Assembly (NCBI GenBank): GCA_037126765.1
Contig: JBBCBC010000021.1
Coordinates: 23,701,434-23,765,433, forward strand
Direction of reading: 5' to 3'
DNA from: Stenogyne calaminthoides
Lineage: Eukaryota > Streptophyta > Magnoliopsida > Lamiales > Lamiaceae
DNA: 64,000 nucleotides
Each line of letters starts with the position of its first letter. Position 1 is the first letter of the stretch. This document shows positions 45,033 to 58,092 of this stretch, piece after piece. The notes beneath the pieces are model-generated. The model was not told the origin of the DNA and searched no databases. It was given only the letters and a program-made list of their open reading frames with translations. The translations under genes were made by a program, and so were the position numbers.

Positions 45033-46907
45033 CAAAAAATGAGCTCAAAAATTGAACACTAATGTGACCCAATATTCAGCAGATAACCTATGCTTTTGCA
45101 TCCAACTTTTTGTCCATACCTATACTAAAAGAAACTCACATATCAATTATTTAATCACACTATCACACATGATTTCAATTACATAGAGCTGAACATAAAC
45201 ATCAGTATAATAGAAAATCTGAATTTGAGCTCAAAATTGAACACTAATGTGAAAATTATGTTACTAAGGCTGATTTCACTGTTTATACAACAACTAATAC
45301 TGCTTCTTAATCTGTTGCTAAGGATGATTTCACTGCTGATATTGATTCTGGTTACTAATATTGTTACTAAGGCTGATTATGATACATTTAATAATTCTGA
45401 TTTATGGACTACAAAAGATTCTAGTGGTTCAGTTGTTCATCTTATCAGTTTTGCTCCCAAGGATACACCTATTGAATATATACAAAAATGGGTCCCTGAC
45501 AAGTGTCTCAATTTTATGAAGGGATACTTATATGCTATTTAAAGTTGACTTAGAAATAACAAAGCAAACAGAAAAGAGCACTCCCTTGAAATAAAAAGTA
45601 GGTCAGTGGATCTCAAACACAATAATAAAGTATTATCACAGCTACCTCATTTTCTTATCTATATATCATGATTTAAATATAGCAATTAACCACCAACTAC
45701 AACCCCAAATATATTAAATTCCCAAATCTAACCTTGACTTACAAAAATCGAGTTTTTGTTTTCTCTCAGAAGAATTAATAGCGGGCTGTCTGAACTCTAC
45801 TTCCAAGCTGAAGAATTATCACCTGAAAATGAAATAGAAGCAGATATAGGCATAAAAGACCAATTGACTTGAAAAAATCAATGTAGATCACTTTTGTATG
45901 AGATAATGAAACATAACTCTTATGATAATGAAACATAACTCTTAGATATCAAGAAGATTTATTCAAGAATGTCTCTAAAATCTATAAAAACCATCAAATA
46001 TATCATCATATCTTGTTACAGAAGCATTGCTGCAATTATCATGCAAGGGTAGAAAAGAAAAGGCTATTAAAAAACTACTAGACTTAAATCCGGAATGAAA
46101 TTCACTGTAAGTGCAGCCATAAACATGCTTCTGTGCAGGACCAGTGGGAACCATGTGCCGTAAAATCAGAAAAACTTGCCTCATATAAGGTAGAGCTGAA
46201 GCATCAAGATATGGAATAAACTTACTTTAAAGAATAGGCACAGTTTCAAACATTCATATCTATTAGTTGCACTCACAAACTGAACTGAGAATACTTTAAA
46301 AGTAAACAAGTAGGTAAAGAATGTAATATGAACTAGGCGGATAAAAGAAGTGGAAAGAACAAACTAATCCAATCAGAAGTTATGACTTGTGAAAAAAAAC
46401 CATAGTCAACAACAGCAAACAAAATGAATGTTATCCTAAGAGCACGGCGACCAATAGTAATCTGATCTAGACTTTAAATACAAAAAATCAGGTTTTGGAG
46501 GTAGACAATGATGGGCGTGAATACAGTTCAAATAAAAAGCCTAACCTAAAATAACTTCAGCATGAATACAATTCAGCTATCGGTTCCCGCATCCCCCAGC
46601 AGCAGCAGACCACCCGTGCTGCTTTTTACGATCATGATTCCCCGACCGCCCCTGGCCCTGGCCATCTCACCAGAGGATTGAGTCCCTTGCGAGAATATTA
46701 AGACAAACAGGGACAGGAGATGACAAAAAAACAAAAGTGGCGACGACCGCGCCCTCTCAATTTCTCCAAATCCAGAGATTCTACTCCAGATGTCTTGTTA
46801 AATTCAACTAATGTAAGCATTAATCGTACCATAGCCAAATCTATTGATTTCATTGAGCTTAGCTAGCTGCAGTTTATTTCTCATGCATGTATGTATAATG
46901 TATGCAT
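45033..46907. other. Low-copy non-coding region
   Basis: AT-rich, with AATGAAACATAACTCTTA repeated in tandem near 45905-45945. A 105-codon plus frame (45225-45542) starts with a Leu/Ile-rich segment and ends with a more protein-like stretch (HLISFAPKDTPIEYIQKW). I do not recognise it, and it has no neighbouring exon I can support. Nothing else is evident. Confidence 0.45.
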
Positions 46908-47450
46908 AGTTATTGCAGGCGCCAAAGCGCAAAGCTGCGCCTGATGCCTTAAGGGCGCCTTGCATCCCTGCAAAAAGCAACATAAAACCTTGAAAATTTC
47001 TTAGTAAACCTAACCATAGAAAGTAAACCTAAGTTAATCATACTAACATATAATTAACTAACAAGTTGAAGGTTAAAAACATATAAATCACACAAAATAA
47101 AGACATAAACTTCAAACCATAGAAATGCGATAATAACAAGCAAATAAATATCTGACTTAATCACGAGATTAAAGACATAAATAACCAAACTAATCAACTC
47201 CATCGAATTCATCAAAAAGCAAACTCCTCCTCCTCCTCCTCATAACGTGGATCGTCCTCACGAAATTCTTCTTCCTCCACAAAGTTAAATTCAATTTCAT
47301 CTTCATCTCTAAAAGGCCGCTAAAAGATGATCCTCTCACACTCACACCCCTTGCCCGCTGGCTGGGCCGAGGCGAATTTCAGACGGTGGCGGTGTGGGTG
47401 GGCTTAGGCGTGGCGGGAAAAGGGAGGAAGAAGTGTTTGCAGATTTTTTT
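46908..47450. repeat. Second copy of the dispersed repeat, plus (TCC)n run
   Basis: GGCGCC-rich sequence near 46918-46965 and an AT-rich part (46990-47115) similar to 44650-44770 suggest the same repeat family. 47223-47241 is a short (TCC)n microsatellite. 47330-47440 is GC-richer and without a supported gene. Confidence 0.35.
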
Positions 47451-48917
47451 AAAAGTGAAATGAAACCCTAGATTCACGATTGACTTAAATATTAAGACTT
47501 TAAAGATATTTTTTTTATTACGATATTATTGGACACATAAAAAAAATGTTTTTTATTTCAAACAAATAGTAAAAAAATAACATTTTTATGCCATATGGTT
47601 GATTCAACAACAACAATCGGCGAAAAATTTCTGAATCAACAACAATCAGTGAGTTCTTCTTCAATGGAAAGCTGAATCAACCACACTATGAGTTTTCCTC
47701 TCTGAATCCATAGAGCTTCTGAACTCAAAATTGGTTTTGATCTCGATTCAGAGCGAGGCGAATGTGGAAGTGTGGCGGCGGCGATTCTTGTGGTCGAGAG
47801 GCTGAGATGGTAGTGGCAGCGTCGAATCGATTGATTCTATCTACGATTTGGAATTGGTTGATTGGAGGAATCGATTGATGGTGATGAATCGCTGGTTGAT
47901 TTGGATGAATGGCTTGATGGCGATGATTCGCTGGGGATGAATCGAGCAGTGAAATTTGCATGTGATGAATCGAACAGTAGGAAAAGAAAAGGGGAAGAAT
48001 AAATTCTGGTTTTTTTATAAAATTGCTTTTAAATTTTAATAACAATAATAATTATTATTAATAAAATTAATTATATTAAAATAATAATTGAACCTTTTTT
48101 TATAGTAAAATTATAATTGAATTAGAAAAGTGTATTTTGTCAAGTGTGCAATAGATGAAAATAGTGGATTATATTTAATTAAGTGCCCCAAATTGTTGTT
48201 TAGAGGCATATAAGTGAAAATTTAGCATTGGGACCTGAATATCCAAGGCAAAAATATGAGACCACAGAATTCATCAAAGTCTCAAGCAAGAATAAGCAGT
48301 ATGAAAATATAATTGATAAAAGACTCAATATCAAACATCTCTTTTTCATAAATTACAACACTCAAAGAAAAAGAATTCTTCTACCCTTTTTTCTAGTTTA
48401 TGCACTTCTTAATCCTTACTAAATTGCATATTTATTATTTAACTTCCACTTTTATGGCAGAATTTAATGGATATTCCTTTAAGCAGTACAAAAAACAGAT
48501 ACTGCTGGAAATTAATTCAGACTGAGGAATATTGGTCCTTTAATGGTGGCACTCATATTAACAGAGCTAATCTTTCCAGAAAAATGGTCGATACTGAGAA
48601 TAATGGGTCTTGATTGGAATGTCGTCAAGAATTTTTCCAATTAATGCATACATGAGAGAAGAAAAAAAAACAATAGAACATTTTCTAAACAATAAATCTC
48701 TCGAAACTTGGAAAAAAAGAAGGTGAAATAAGAAGAAAGAAGATTATTACTAGTATTCTCAAGCAGTCCTTTAGAGTTTATTTCAGCATGGCAGAAACGC
48801 AGTTAGAGCCAATTCACGTGAAATGTAGTCTGGTTTCCTTTAATGAAAATTATCAGTATTAATATTTCCCAAAACTTTTACAATTTCTTAACATAGATAT
48901 TCTGATCTCAATACCGA
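47451..48917. other. Non-coding region
   Basis: Contains a patch of GATGAATCG-type degenerate repeats (47820-47970) and AT-rich DNA. No gene recognised. Confidence 0.4.
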
Positions 48918-49200
48918 ATGAGGATTACCCCTCAAACCATACAAGTAACCCTAATTCTAAGAGAATCGATCGAATTGTTACCTGAAAAATCTCTGAGTCG
49001 CAGGTGGTGGCGACAACTGTTTGAAGAAGACCGCTACTCCTCTGTCCTTGTTGAGGAGCTGCTCTATTTCTTCTTCACTCCACGAGTTGCTCTGTTTCTT
49101 CTTCACTCCACGAGGTTGCTCTGTTTCTTCTTCCTCCACGAGTCAGTGGGGCAGCTGCGTTCTGCCTTTTCATGCTTAATCTTATATTATAAAAAGTAGA
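48918..49200 (-). other. Possible minus-strand first exon / 5' UTR with a 29-bp minisatellite
   Basis: On the minus strand a purine-rich, GAAGAAGAAACAGAGCA-repeated stretch is followed by CTCAGAGATTTTTCAG|GTAACA, a good splice-donor context (near 48980). Three tandem units of about 29 bp lie at 49061-49142. No coding frame is convincing. The ligase fragment on the same strand starts 4.5 kb downstream; a link is speculative. Confidence 0.3.
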
Positions 49201-50389
49201 ATATACTTACCGCCAAATGCTGGCAAGTGTAAATTATCTAAGTTGCTGCGGCGTATTTTTTTTTAACATTTTATCGTGACTAATAAAGTCTAGAAGATTA
49301 ATATTATGAAATGAATTGATTGGTTTTAATCAGGCAGTTCGTATGCCGAAATCTACTTTCTAAAATTGAAAATAATAATTGTAATCTAAAAAGACTCTTT
49401 GGAAACTTTATTCACACCTGATTATACTAAATAAATGTTGCGTACAAATTTGCTTTCTAAAACCAAAATTAATAATTGTAATCTGAAAAGGCTCTTTGGA
49501 AACTTAATTCAGCGACTTTTCATTTTCTATGTGTGTTAAATACAGAAACATTAAACCATTTGTTCATTTCACTCCCAATTTTCAGATCGAAGAATCAAAG
49601 ATTATAGTTTTGTAGCAGGTTTGTTATTTTAAGAATACTTCATTTTCCAGCATAAGCCAAATTAAACCCCAATTTTTCAATTGCAGATATTAAACTTGGC
49701 AACAACCTTCAAGGTGGTGAATGTTATAGATTCTTATAAAAAAAATGAAGAGGCATCTTATTTGAGTGTATCAGTACTACCTGCAAATAGAAGCATGGAA
49801 ATACAACTCATAAATGTTTGCAATTTGTTTTCAATGATTCAGAGGTATAACTTTTATGTACTTCAATTTTTTAGTTGATAACAATATAAGTCATTTTGCA
49901 GATAATGATTCAAATAAATTTTTCAATTGTCAGGAAGTTCGAGATTGAATCCAACAAGCTGCAAACCGCAGACCCAATCATTTATAAACTGAATAACTAT
50001 AAGTAAAAGCACCCTAAGTTATACAAATAGGAATATACATGGCGTTCGAACAAACCTAACATTTAGGGACGGATACAGGATTTCTTCCCAAGGGGCCGGG
50101 GCGGATCCACCCATAGAACAAAGGGGCATACTACATCCCCAAAATTAAAAAACTACAATGATATATAAATACATATATATATATATATATGACATTTCTT
50201 TTCTCTGGAATTGCTTGAGCTGAATTCTGTTTTGCTTAAAGCCAATTTTATGTTATATATATCTTGGCTATATTGTGCAAGTGAGTTTTTGTAAATTACA
50301 CCCCCAACATATTAGTAGATACAAAATATGGAACGATCGAAAATCATATATATATATATATTTTTTTTTTAGACTAAAATCAGTTGAAA
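49201..50389. other. AT-rich region with (AT)n microsatellites
   Basis: Includes near-duplicate words (TTTCTAAAA..GAAAATAATAATTGTAATCT) around 49360-49400 and 49451-49490, and (AT)n runs at 50171-50190 and 50347-50362. A GGGACGGAT.CAGGAT/GGGGCGGATCCA word near 50068-50110 resembles ends of small plant transposons, but I cannot define an element. Confidence 0.4.
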
Positions 50390-50580
50390 TTAACGAATTT
50401 CGATTAAGAAATAAAAAAGAAGTAGAGCGTAACTTTTACCAGAGATCTGAGGGGAAAAGAGAGCGAGTTGCGTGAGACCGGAGAGAGGAACAGAGGCGGC
50501 GGCCGACGGCTTGGAGCAGCAGCCGATTGAAGAAAACTGGAAAATGTAGGAAGATACAAAAAGAATTAGGATTTTTTAAC
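50390..50580 (-). other. Possible minus-strand first exon (GC-rich, splice donor)
   Basis: GC-rich 50460-50525 in AT-rich surroundings, and on the minus strand CCCTCAGATCTCTG|GTAAAAG gives a donor-like junction near 50438. No coding frame is identified. It could be a 5' UTR of an unseen gene. Confidence 0.3.
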
Positions 50581-51264
50581 CTTTGGTTTTTGGTTTTTGG
50601 TTTTTTTCATCTCAGCCCATTTATCTCTTCTTTGCTTTAACAATTGGGTCGGTTATTCACCGTTCGCACCACATTATTAGAAAATCCTAAAATTCCATTT
50701 GGATGACAAATTTGAAATCAATTTATTTCACACATAAATCATTATTTTTTTTCATTATTTTGTTTTGTATATTACAATTATTATTGGGGGTAAATAATTT
50801 GAGTTAAATTGTCTATGAATATTTATGAAAATTGTGTATATGATCCTCTATATCAATTTGTAAATTATAACATGATTTATTAATTTGAAATGAATTTATT
50901 TTCCATTGCAAATTCAAAGGTGCTCCTAAAAATTAAGGGTATGTTTGTTTTGAAACTCATGCGGATGGACTTAGAACTTTTGAAAACCCAGCGTCCCATT
51001 ATAGTTTGAGATTTAAAATTAGGCTTGAAAATCTTCTTTATAAAGTACACATACACCCTTATTTTTTCACAAAATTAATCTGATCACATCAATATTTTTC
51101 TCGCTTTCAACACACAATATAATAATATCATATCAATCATTATTAAATTTGATTTGACGTAAAAGTAAAAAATCTCACCTATCAAAATCTACAAACAAAC
51201 ACATATTTTTTACCATTTATTAAAGACTTTCAAATCATAGGATTTGAAAGTCACGAAATTTCGA
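50581..51264. other. AT-rich intergenic DNA
   Basis: Nothing recognised. Confidence 0.5.
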
Positions 51265-51773
51265 TGAGAACGTAAAACGTAAAAACACAAATAATCTAAA
51301 AAATAATAATAATTGTTTGCCCAGCGTAGATTGACAAAAAAAACAATTAGGGTTTACAAAATCGTCAAAAGAAAATCAATATTATTAACGTGCGAAATAA
51401 AGAAAAACACCCTCAAGTACTTATAGGGCAAAAAAAACTTGACGGATTCAAAAAAGGATTTGAATCTCACAAACCTATCTGACTCAAATTCCAAAAGATA
51501 TCTTAATATATAAGATAAAGACTAAAACGTAAAATAATTAATTAAACAATAATCTAAGATAATTTATTTGATCTTGTAACTAATCTTGTCAAGTCTTGGA
51601 CTCGCTTCTTGGGTGATAATTATGGGACACTATCTTCTTGACATATCCTCTTTGCTTGGCTCTTTTCTTTGTCCCGGTATTCCGCCCTATTGACGGACCC
51701 CACTTGGCCGCTTTCCTAGCCCTTCTCGCCCAATAGCACCGATTCTCGGACCCCACTTTCCTTGTTCGCATCA
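51265..51773 (-). repeat. 3' LTR of the gag-only element
   Basis: 509 bp, TGATGCGAACAAGG...GTTCTCA on the minus strand. It aligns along its length with 53373-53869, for example AGTACTTATAGGGCAAAAAAAAC in both. Confidence 0.85.
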
Positions 51774-51836
51774 ATCGGCCCTCTTCAAGATCGTCCTTGT
51801 CTGAAGGACTAAATCCGGAAACGCGTTTCATTTCCA

Positions 51837-53350
51837 TCAAAATTTCCACGTATCCTTCCCCTTTGATTTCGCGATTTCAATGTAACCATACCTCCTTCCC
51901 ATCAAACTCCATTGTACCCTTCCCATAATTTGTGCTAAGCGGTCCCCAATTCCTTCGGCCATTGAATTCCCAAAGGCGATATCAGGCCCCCACGGTGGGA
52001 GAGCAAATAAATCAACCTCGTCTCGATCCTCTTGCGTATTCATGGGGATATCTTTGTACACAACATTGCATTCTAATTCTTTGCCACAAGCAACCCTCGC
52101 ATTAAATGGTCTCGCTCTTAGTCTTGGTCAAGCTTGCTCGCCAATTCTTGATTAATGAAGTTGTCGTCCACCATTATCCGAGAACCTTATGTAAGTGACT
52201 CGACGTGTAATCAACTTCGGCCGGCCTCGGCGTTCTCTCGTCATCGCGTGCGACACCTCCGCGTCCCTTAGTCATCATAATCGATTCCATGGGTTCAATG
52301 AAGCGCTTTGTCGCGGTTACACCTATGCGGTGCGAACCTTTCATCCGTGATTAAAAAGCACAATCCGCTTCTCACGCCCGTTTTTGCATCTCGTCCCATA
52401 ACAATCGTTTGATTCCCGAAGTTCTTAGAAACCCGGATACCGTTGCCCGAATTACCATTACCGCCAAGTTAAGCCTCCTGTCGTTATTTCCTTACCTTGA
52501 GCGCATGTCTGGCCGCCGTCGAGTCTCGGCGTAGCCCTTTCTTCATAGCGATAAGATGGGTCGATCGAATGTCGAGCAATCTCGATGATTTCCAAAATGC
52601 GTCTTAGGGGCGATAGACCACAACAGTGACAAGTTACGTTTTAACCCTCGATAAAAGCCCCAACTAACGCCTTTTTCGGCCCGATCTCGAGCGACTCGCT
52701 AGTTTCTCGAACTCGCTTTTGATATTCCCTCGATGTCAGGCACTTGATGTGGCGAGAGCCTCACAGCCATGTCCGTGTATTAGATGGTCTGGCGAGTCAT
52801 TAATTCTTTCTCAAAATCTTTCGACAAAAGGTTTTGTGTCATGTTTTCGTAAATACTGGTAACCCATTGCCACCATATGTTAGCCTCGCCTCCATATAGT
52901 ATCTGGTTGTATTGTACATTATCACCTCATTTGATGTCATGCAAATCGAAATCTTGATTAAAGCCTACTTTCGACCCGAAATGGAGATCTTCCCCTTGAA
53001 TGTTTGGTATTGAGTTTAGGCGATGGGTCGTCGTCGGTCCCCCCTTGTGTCCTTTCTCGCTTATATTGACCTCCTTGAATCGGTTTCCATCGCTCCATTT
53101 CCTCCGATGATGAGCGGTATCGCGTCTTCCTCCCCGTCGAAGGCTTCCGAATTCGGCGCCGTGCTCGCCAGCGTTTTGCACACCGCATCAATCTTGGCGT
53201 TGATGGATCTCATCTCGATCCGCGATCTGCAACATCAGTTTGATCTTTGGCTTCGTCGGCCTTCCATCGTTTGAGTCAAACCAGCGCCTCAATCCGGTCT
53301 TTGTGAGTTTCCGTCATTGCTTTCGTGTACCTTTTCGATTCTCAAATACT
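51837..53350 (-). pseudogene. Gag of the compact element
   Basis: Minus frame 52927-53181 ends HDIK, a TGA follows, and the same frame continues VQYNQILYGGEANIWWQW, then a KDFEKELMTRQT stretch to about 52790. The GEA-x-x-WWQW block is a hallmark of plant retrotransposon Gag core domains. Pieces of the next helix bundle (KKALVGAFIEGLKRNL in another frame) lie near 52640-52690. A frame at 51837-52061 (PPWGPDIAFG...) lies at the C-terminal end and is unrecognised. No zinc knuckle, protease or RT is seen. Confidence 0.65.
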
Positions 53351-53372
53351 CTCAATTAAAGCACCAATTTGA

Positions 53373-53869
53373 TGAGAACCACGATTGCAAAACACAAATA
53401 ATACACAAGAACAATAATAATTATTGCCCCAGCGCGGGTTGACGAAAGCAATTAGGGTTTGACAAAGTTGTCGAAGAAAATCAATATTATTAACGTGCAA
53501 AATAAAAAAAAACACCCAAAAGTACTTATAGGGCAAAAAAAACACTGGATTAGATCGAAAAAGGACTTAATCTCACAAACTATCTCTGACTTCAAATTGA
53601 AAGATATGCTAATATATAAGATAAAAGACTAAAGCGTAAATTAAACAATAATCTAAGATAATTTGGCCCAATCTTGTAACTAGTCTTGTCGAATCTTGGA
53701 CTCCTTCTTGGGTGATAATGCAGGACCACTATCTTCTTGCCATATCCTCTTTCGGCCCTCTTTTCTTTGTCGATGTTGTCGCCTATTGATTGGCCCACTT
53801 GGCGCTTTTAACTCTAGCCCCTTCTGCCTAATAACATTAATTCTAGGGCCCCTTTCCTTATTCGCATCA
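53373..53869 (-). repeat. 5' LTR of the gag-only element
   Basis: 497 bp, minus orientation. The inner edge meets the leader sequence at 53351-53372. Confidence 0.85.
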
Positions 53870-55346
53870 CTTCCCCATACATCTAAATCCAAACAAACAT
53901 ACCATAAGGAATTTCACTCTGAGATAGTGCTTAGCCTTACTTTACCTTTGTGTTGGCGTGTGTATAGGATTGCAATGCATTGGGAAGCGTTTGGAGGTAG
54001 TTTTTTTATTTTCATGGAAGAATTTATCATGTTTATGTTGCGACTTTGGAAAGATTAGAAATCTGAGGGAGATGATTGTCGTTCTTACGAGGGTAAATAA
54101 TCACTTCTCTTATTCAAGTAAGTATTGAGTTACGAGTTGGTTATAAATGTTTATTGCAATAGTATAATTAAATTAATAATTTTTTAGTATATTAATTGTA
54201 AGAATTTGAGGTAAGTAATTTGAATTTATATTGATTATAATTATTTATTGCAAGTGTGACGATGAGAATGTCACGTCGACTAAAAATCGATGATGTGTGG
54301 ACTTTTAAGGTTAGATAGATTATTTTGCTCCCTGCTTTTTTGCAAATTTAAACTTTGAATATACTACTCCTTATTTATTTTCTATTATTGTGATATACAA
54401 TTCATAATTTTTTTATAGTTAATAACATTCTTCTAATTTGATGAATGATTTTTGCTTTGTATATTGTAGGGAGTAAAAAATTTATACTAAAGCAAACTTT
54501 AGTAATTACGTTATTTGTCTTATTAAGTAAAAAAAACCAATGATTTGGCTCATCATTTTGCTTAGGCGTTTGGATTATTTCAAGTCCTTATTATTGGTCA
54601 GTCTCATTGTTGTGGATGACCTACTCGATATTTATTGTTTTTTGCATTTAAGTTATAAAAATTATTTTTATTTAAAAAAAAATGTTTTGAATTAGTTATG
54701 AATGTATATTGCACCTTTATAATTAAATTAAATTTTAATTTAGGTTTCTTTTTTTTTGTTCATAATGATCAAGTCAATCCTTTTATTTTGTATATTGCTA
54801 ATTTCGTTAAAATATATATTTTACAAAATCTTTGAAAAATTTAATTATTTGAAGGATTTTTTTTTTGACAGAAATTATTTGAAGGATTTTTAAATAATTA
54901 TAATTAATATATCTACAACATTTGCTATATTTGTACTAATTTTTTTTTTAAATATTGGTTTAAATTAAATGGAATTTATATTTATTTTTATGTGTACAAT
55001 AAACTTTTAATGATAACATTTTTTTATAAAAAAACACAAACACACGCACACATATACACACACATACAATTAAGAGTAATATGTAGTTAAAAAGATGTCG
55101 GTGCTTGAATTATCAATGTTGTAAAAATACAATTATTATACATACCCGATACCTTCGTGTTGGCTTTCAAGAGAGAAGATCTAATTGTTTTAAAGATTTT
55201 CAAAATTTATAGTTAATTATATTTATGCACAATTTAGTATATTCTTTAAAATATCAATGCATGTTCAAAAGAAAATTCAATTTTAGTCATATAATGTGTG
55301 TATATATATATATATTTATATTTGACAATATTTCTGGAGAATCGAA
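53870..55346. other. AT-rich intergenic DNA
   Basis: Long A/T runs, a CACA-rich stretch near 55032-55070 and a TATATA run near 55300. No gene recognised. 55166-55215 resembles 55776-55815. Confidence 0.5.
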
Positions 55347-55767
55347 TTTGATCATATGCCCATAGGTGGACACAAACTTATATGACCACCGCTTATGTGG
55401 CGCGCCACATTTGCAAGCCCCACCATCATTTAATTAGTTTCTTTAATTAATTCAATTCTTCTCATTAATTATATAAACATAAACTCTAAACCATGAACCA
55501 TAAACCCTAAACTCTATACCCTAAACCATGAACCATTCGGGCAGGGTGGACCATGAACCACTTGGGTCGGGTTCGAATTCGGGTCAGATTGGTTCGGGGT
55601 CGGGTAGTTTTTTTTAATGAAATTAGGTAAAATATGGAATATATATAAATGAGAAGATTGAATTAATTAAAGAAACTATTTAAATGATGGTGGAGACCTT
55701 GCATTGTAGCGGCCCACATAAGCGATGAGTATATAAGTTTGTGTCCACTTGCGAGCATATGATCAAA
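55347..55767. repeat. Foldback element with about 125-bp inverted arms
   Basis: The left arm begins TTTGATCATATGC and the right arm ends with its exact complement. The arms stay complementary through CATAGGTGGACACAAACTTATAT, the CACCATCATTTAA and TTTAATTAATTCAA blocks to about 55475. The 140-bp centre holds CCCTAAA-type words and GGTTCGGGTCGGG-type words. Near-identical AATAT(G)TTCTGGAGAATC lies outside both ends (55327-55343 and 55766-55783). Confidence 0.8.
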
Positions 55768-56217
55768 TATGTTCTGGAGAATCTAATTATTTCAAAGATT
55801 TTCAAGATTCATATGATCATATCTAAGCAAGATATGGTATATATATTTCATCAATAAATTTATCAACCAAATTTCAAAATGCTAAAGAATTTTTTAAATT
55901 GGTAGATAAGTGATGTGTTGTTGGTTGATAGGATGTGTAAAAGAAGTGAAAAGTTGGAGAAAGAAAAAACAAGTATGTATTTTAAAATTAATTGAGTGGC
56001 AATTGACATAACAATGAACAAAAATAAAGATTATTATTAAGAAAATTGGAGCCCACAACACCATAGGAAATGTAAAGCTCTATTTAGGACTCACAAAATG
56101 ACAAGATGTAAAAAAAAAAAAAATGGAATGGAAGTATATTACATATATATAATATTAAACAAAAATATTTTTATAATTAAATTAATTAAATATTTGAAGT
56201 GTTTAATCTAAAATATA

Positions 56218-56490
56218 CTCCTCCGTCCCACTATAATTTTCTTTTTTCTTTTTATGGACGTCACTATAACTTTCTCATTCCATAAAAGGAAAAAATAACT
56301 CCATCTACCCATAATTTTTATTAAGCTTTTTACCTGATATTACAAAAAATGTCATTTCCTTCTTATTTCATTACCCCCATGTACCTTTTCCTCTCTCCCA
56401 ATACCTAAAACTTCCCTTCATTTTTATTATTTTATTATTATTTCTTAAACAAACAACAAAAAAGGGGACAATTACTGGGGACGGAAGAAG
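56218..56490. mobile_element. Stowaway-like MITE, duplicate copy
   Basis: The same insertion as 378-658, TA flanked (56216-56217 and 56491-56492), with several small indels. Confidence 0.8.
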
Positions 56491-57317
56491 TATATTCTAA
56501 AAAAAAATTCAATCTCATGAAATTCACGGGTAACATGCTAATATATAATATACACATATATGTCATGAATTTCAATATTATAAAATTAAATGGAATGTGT
56601 ATTTGTTTTAAAGAAATATGTGAATCGAAATATTAAAGTTAAAAAATATAGATGGTGAATATGATACTATAATATATGTATACACCAATATAGTATCTCA
56701 CATTTTATATAAAAAAGCCAAAGTTAAATTAAATTTGGAAATGGTTACAAACCTTTTAATATAATCTAATCCCATGATTTTAGGCTATCATGGGAATTGG
56801 GAAAACTAATACACTAAGGTCCTACTAGATGAGATAGATACAGAATGTTGGGAAAAACATGTTAGTTTGATTTGATGGATAAACCCGAAAAAAATCATGT
56901 AGAGTCAATTAATACCATGTGTTTGGTTTGGGGATAAATATTAAAATATGATGCTTTTGACTAATTTGCCCTTCACACAAAACGCAAAAGCTCCCCCAAT
57001 GCTCTTTGTGTTCTTTGTTTTAGAACAACACTCAACAAATAAATAAGGTTTTTTTTCAAATTTGGTAGGTCCGCGACTTTTAACTTAAAAAAAAGCGCTT
57101 AATAGCTTTTTTACTTGTGATTGAAAACCACTTTGTATGTATCGAATCGATTTCTTTGTCCATCAAAAAATCAATAGGCGAATTTACGGTGAATCGCCAT
57201 TTTGAAATTGGTTCATCGAATCTTCGGATCTCAACTTGATGGCATCCGATACATCGAAGCAAAATGAATTCTTGAGAAAAATTATGTACGATATTCGATC
57301 AAAGGCATCTTCGTATG

Positions 57318-57957
57318 TGTTGTAAGAATATTGTGCGAGGTCGGTTCTCCGGCCTTAAATACCCTAATAATGAGGATGAAATTTGCTAAGGAAAAACACG
57401 CCGGAGGTCGGCGGGGGTTTGTCACGAACAACAAGAGGACTGCGACCGGCGAGATCTTATGGACATCGGATGATACAAATGCGGGGCATTAACTACGATT
57501 AGGCAGCGGTGTCGGCGGGACGACGAAGAACCTTGCAAAATAGGCTTAAATTAGAGATAAAAGCGGCAAGGGCGATTACGAATGTGAGGATGAGATGTTT
57601 AGGCGGCTAATTGCACCGCAAACCTAGAGATTGCCTCGGCAACCTCAAGCGACCTCCGCGTAAATCACATCAATCTTGTAGCATTTAATTCCCGATGGAG
57701 TTGCTTTTGGCTAGTTGTACTTGTAACCTGGAGAGTGAGTTCCACTCTCCCAAACATTATAAATGGGGCTCATTTGTGACCCAAAGGCGGGGAGAATTGA
57801 AATTTTTTACCAAACCTCTTGCAAATTCATTACTCAAGCTCTTATATTCTCAAACAATCATAAATCATAAATGCATTCCATATCTCATATTTATTATTTG
57901 TGTTACTAAGATCATTAAGCCACATCTTAATCCTAATCCATATATTTTAACACAACA
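57318..57957 (+). repeat. Gypsy 5' LTR, duplicate copy
   Basis: Colinear with 1478-2124. TATA at 57758-57763. The adjacent primer-site core is altered. Confidence 0.65.
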
Positions 57958-58092
57958 ATTGGTATTTAGAAAAAGGGTACTCTTTAAGAAATATCGAGTT
58001 AAGTTCTTAGTGTTTTCTCATTGGGTATTCCTCACGAATCTTCGATATAAATCCATCTCGTTCACCCAAATCTCTCTCAATATCACCCAACC

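Larger units (their letters stand above)
51265..53869 (-). mobile_element. Compact gag-only Gypsy-like element (TR-GAG-like)
   Basis: Two LTRs of about 500 bp (51265-51773 and 53373-53869) enclose 1.6 kb that holds a gag and no pol. On the minus strand the leader next to the 5' LTR is AAATTGGTGCTTTAATTGAGAG, a form common after plant Gypsy LTRs, and a purine-rich GAAGAGGGCCGAT touches the 3' LTR. At 2.6 kb it matches the description of gag-only, non-autonomous elements that borrow pol. The flanks TTCGA and CTTCC are not a clear duplication. Confidence 0.75.

Noticed and set aside
45225..45542. 105-codon plus frame as a gene
   Set aside because: Low-complexity Leu/Ile start, no recognised family, no supporting exon or promoter; left as non-coding with a note.
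46574..46700. Possible short minus-strand protein starting MARARGG
   Set aside because: Only about 30 codons, low complexity from a GGC-rich patch, no neighbour to support it.
55495..55535. Interstitial telomere from CCCTAAA-like words
   Set aside because: Only a few degenerate units mixed with ACCATGAACC words; part of the foldback core.
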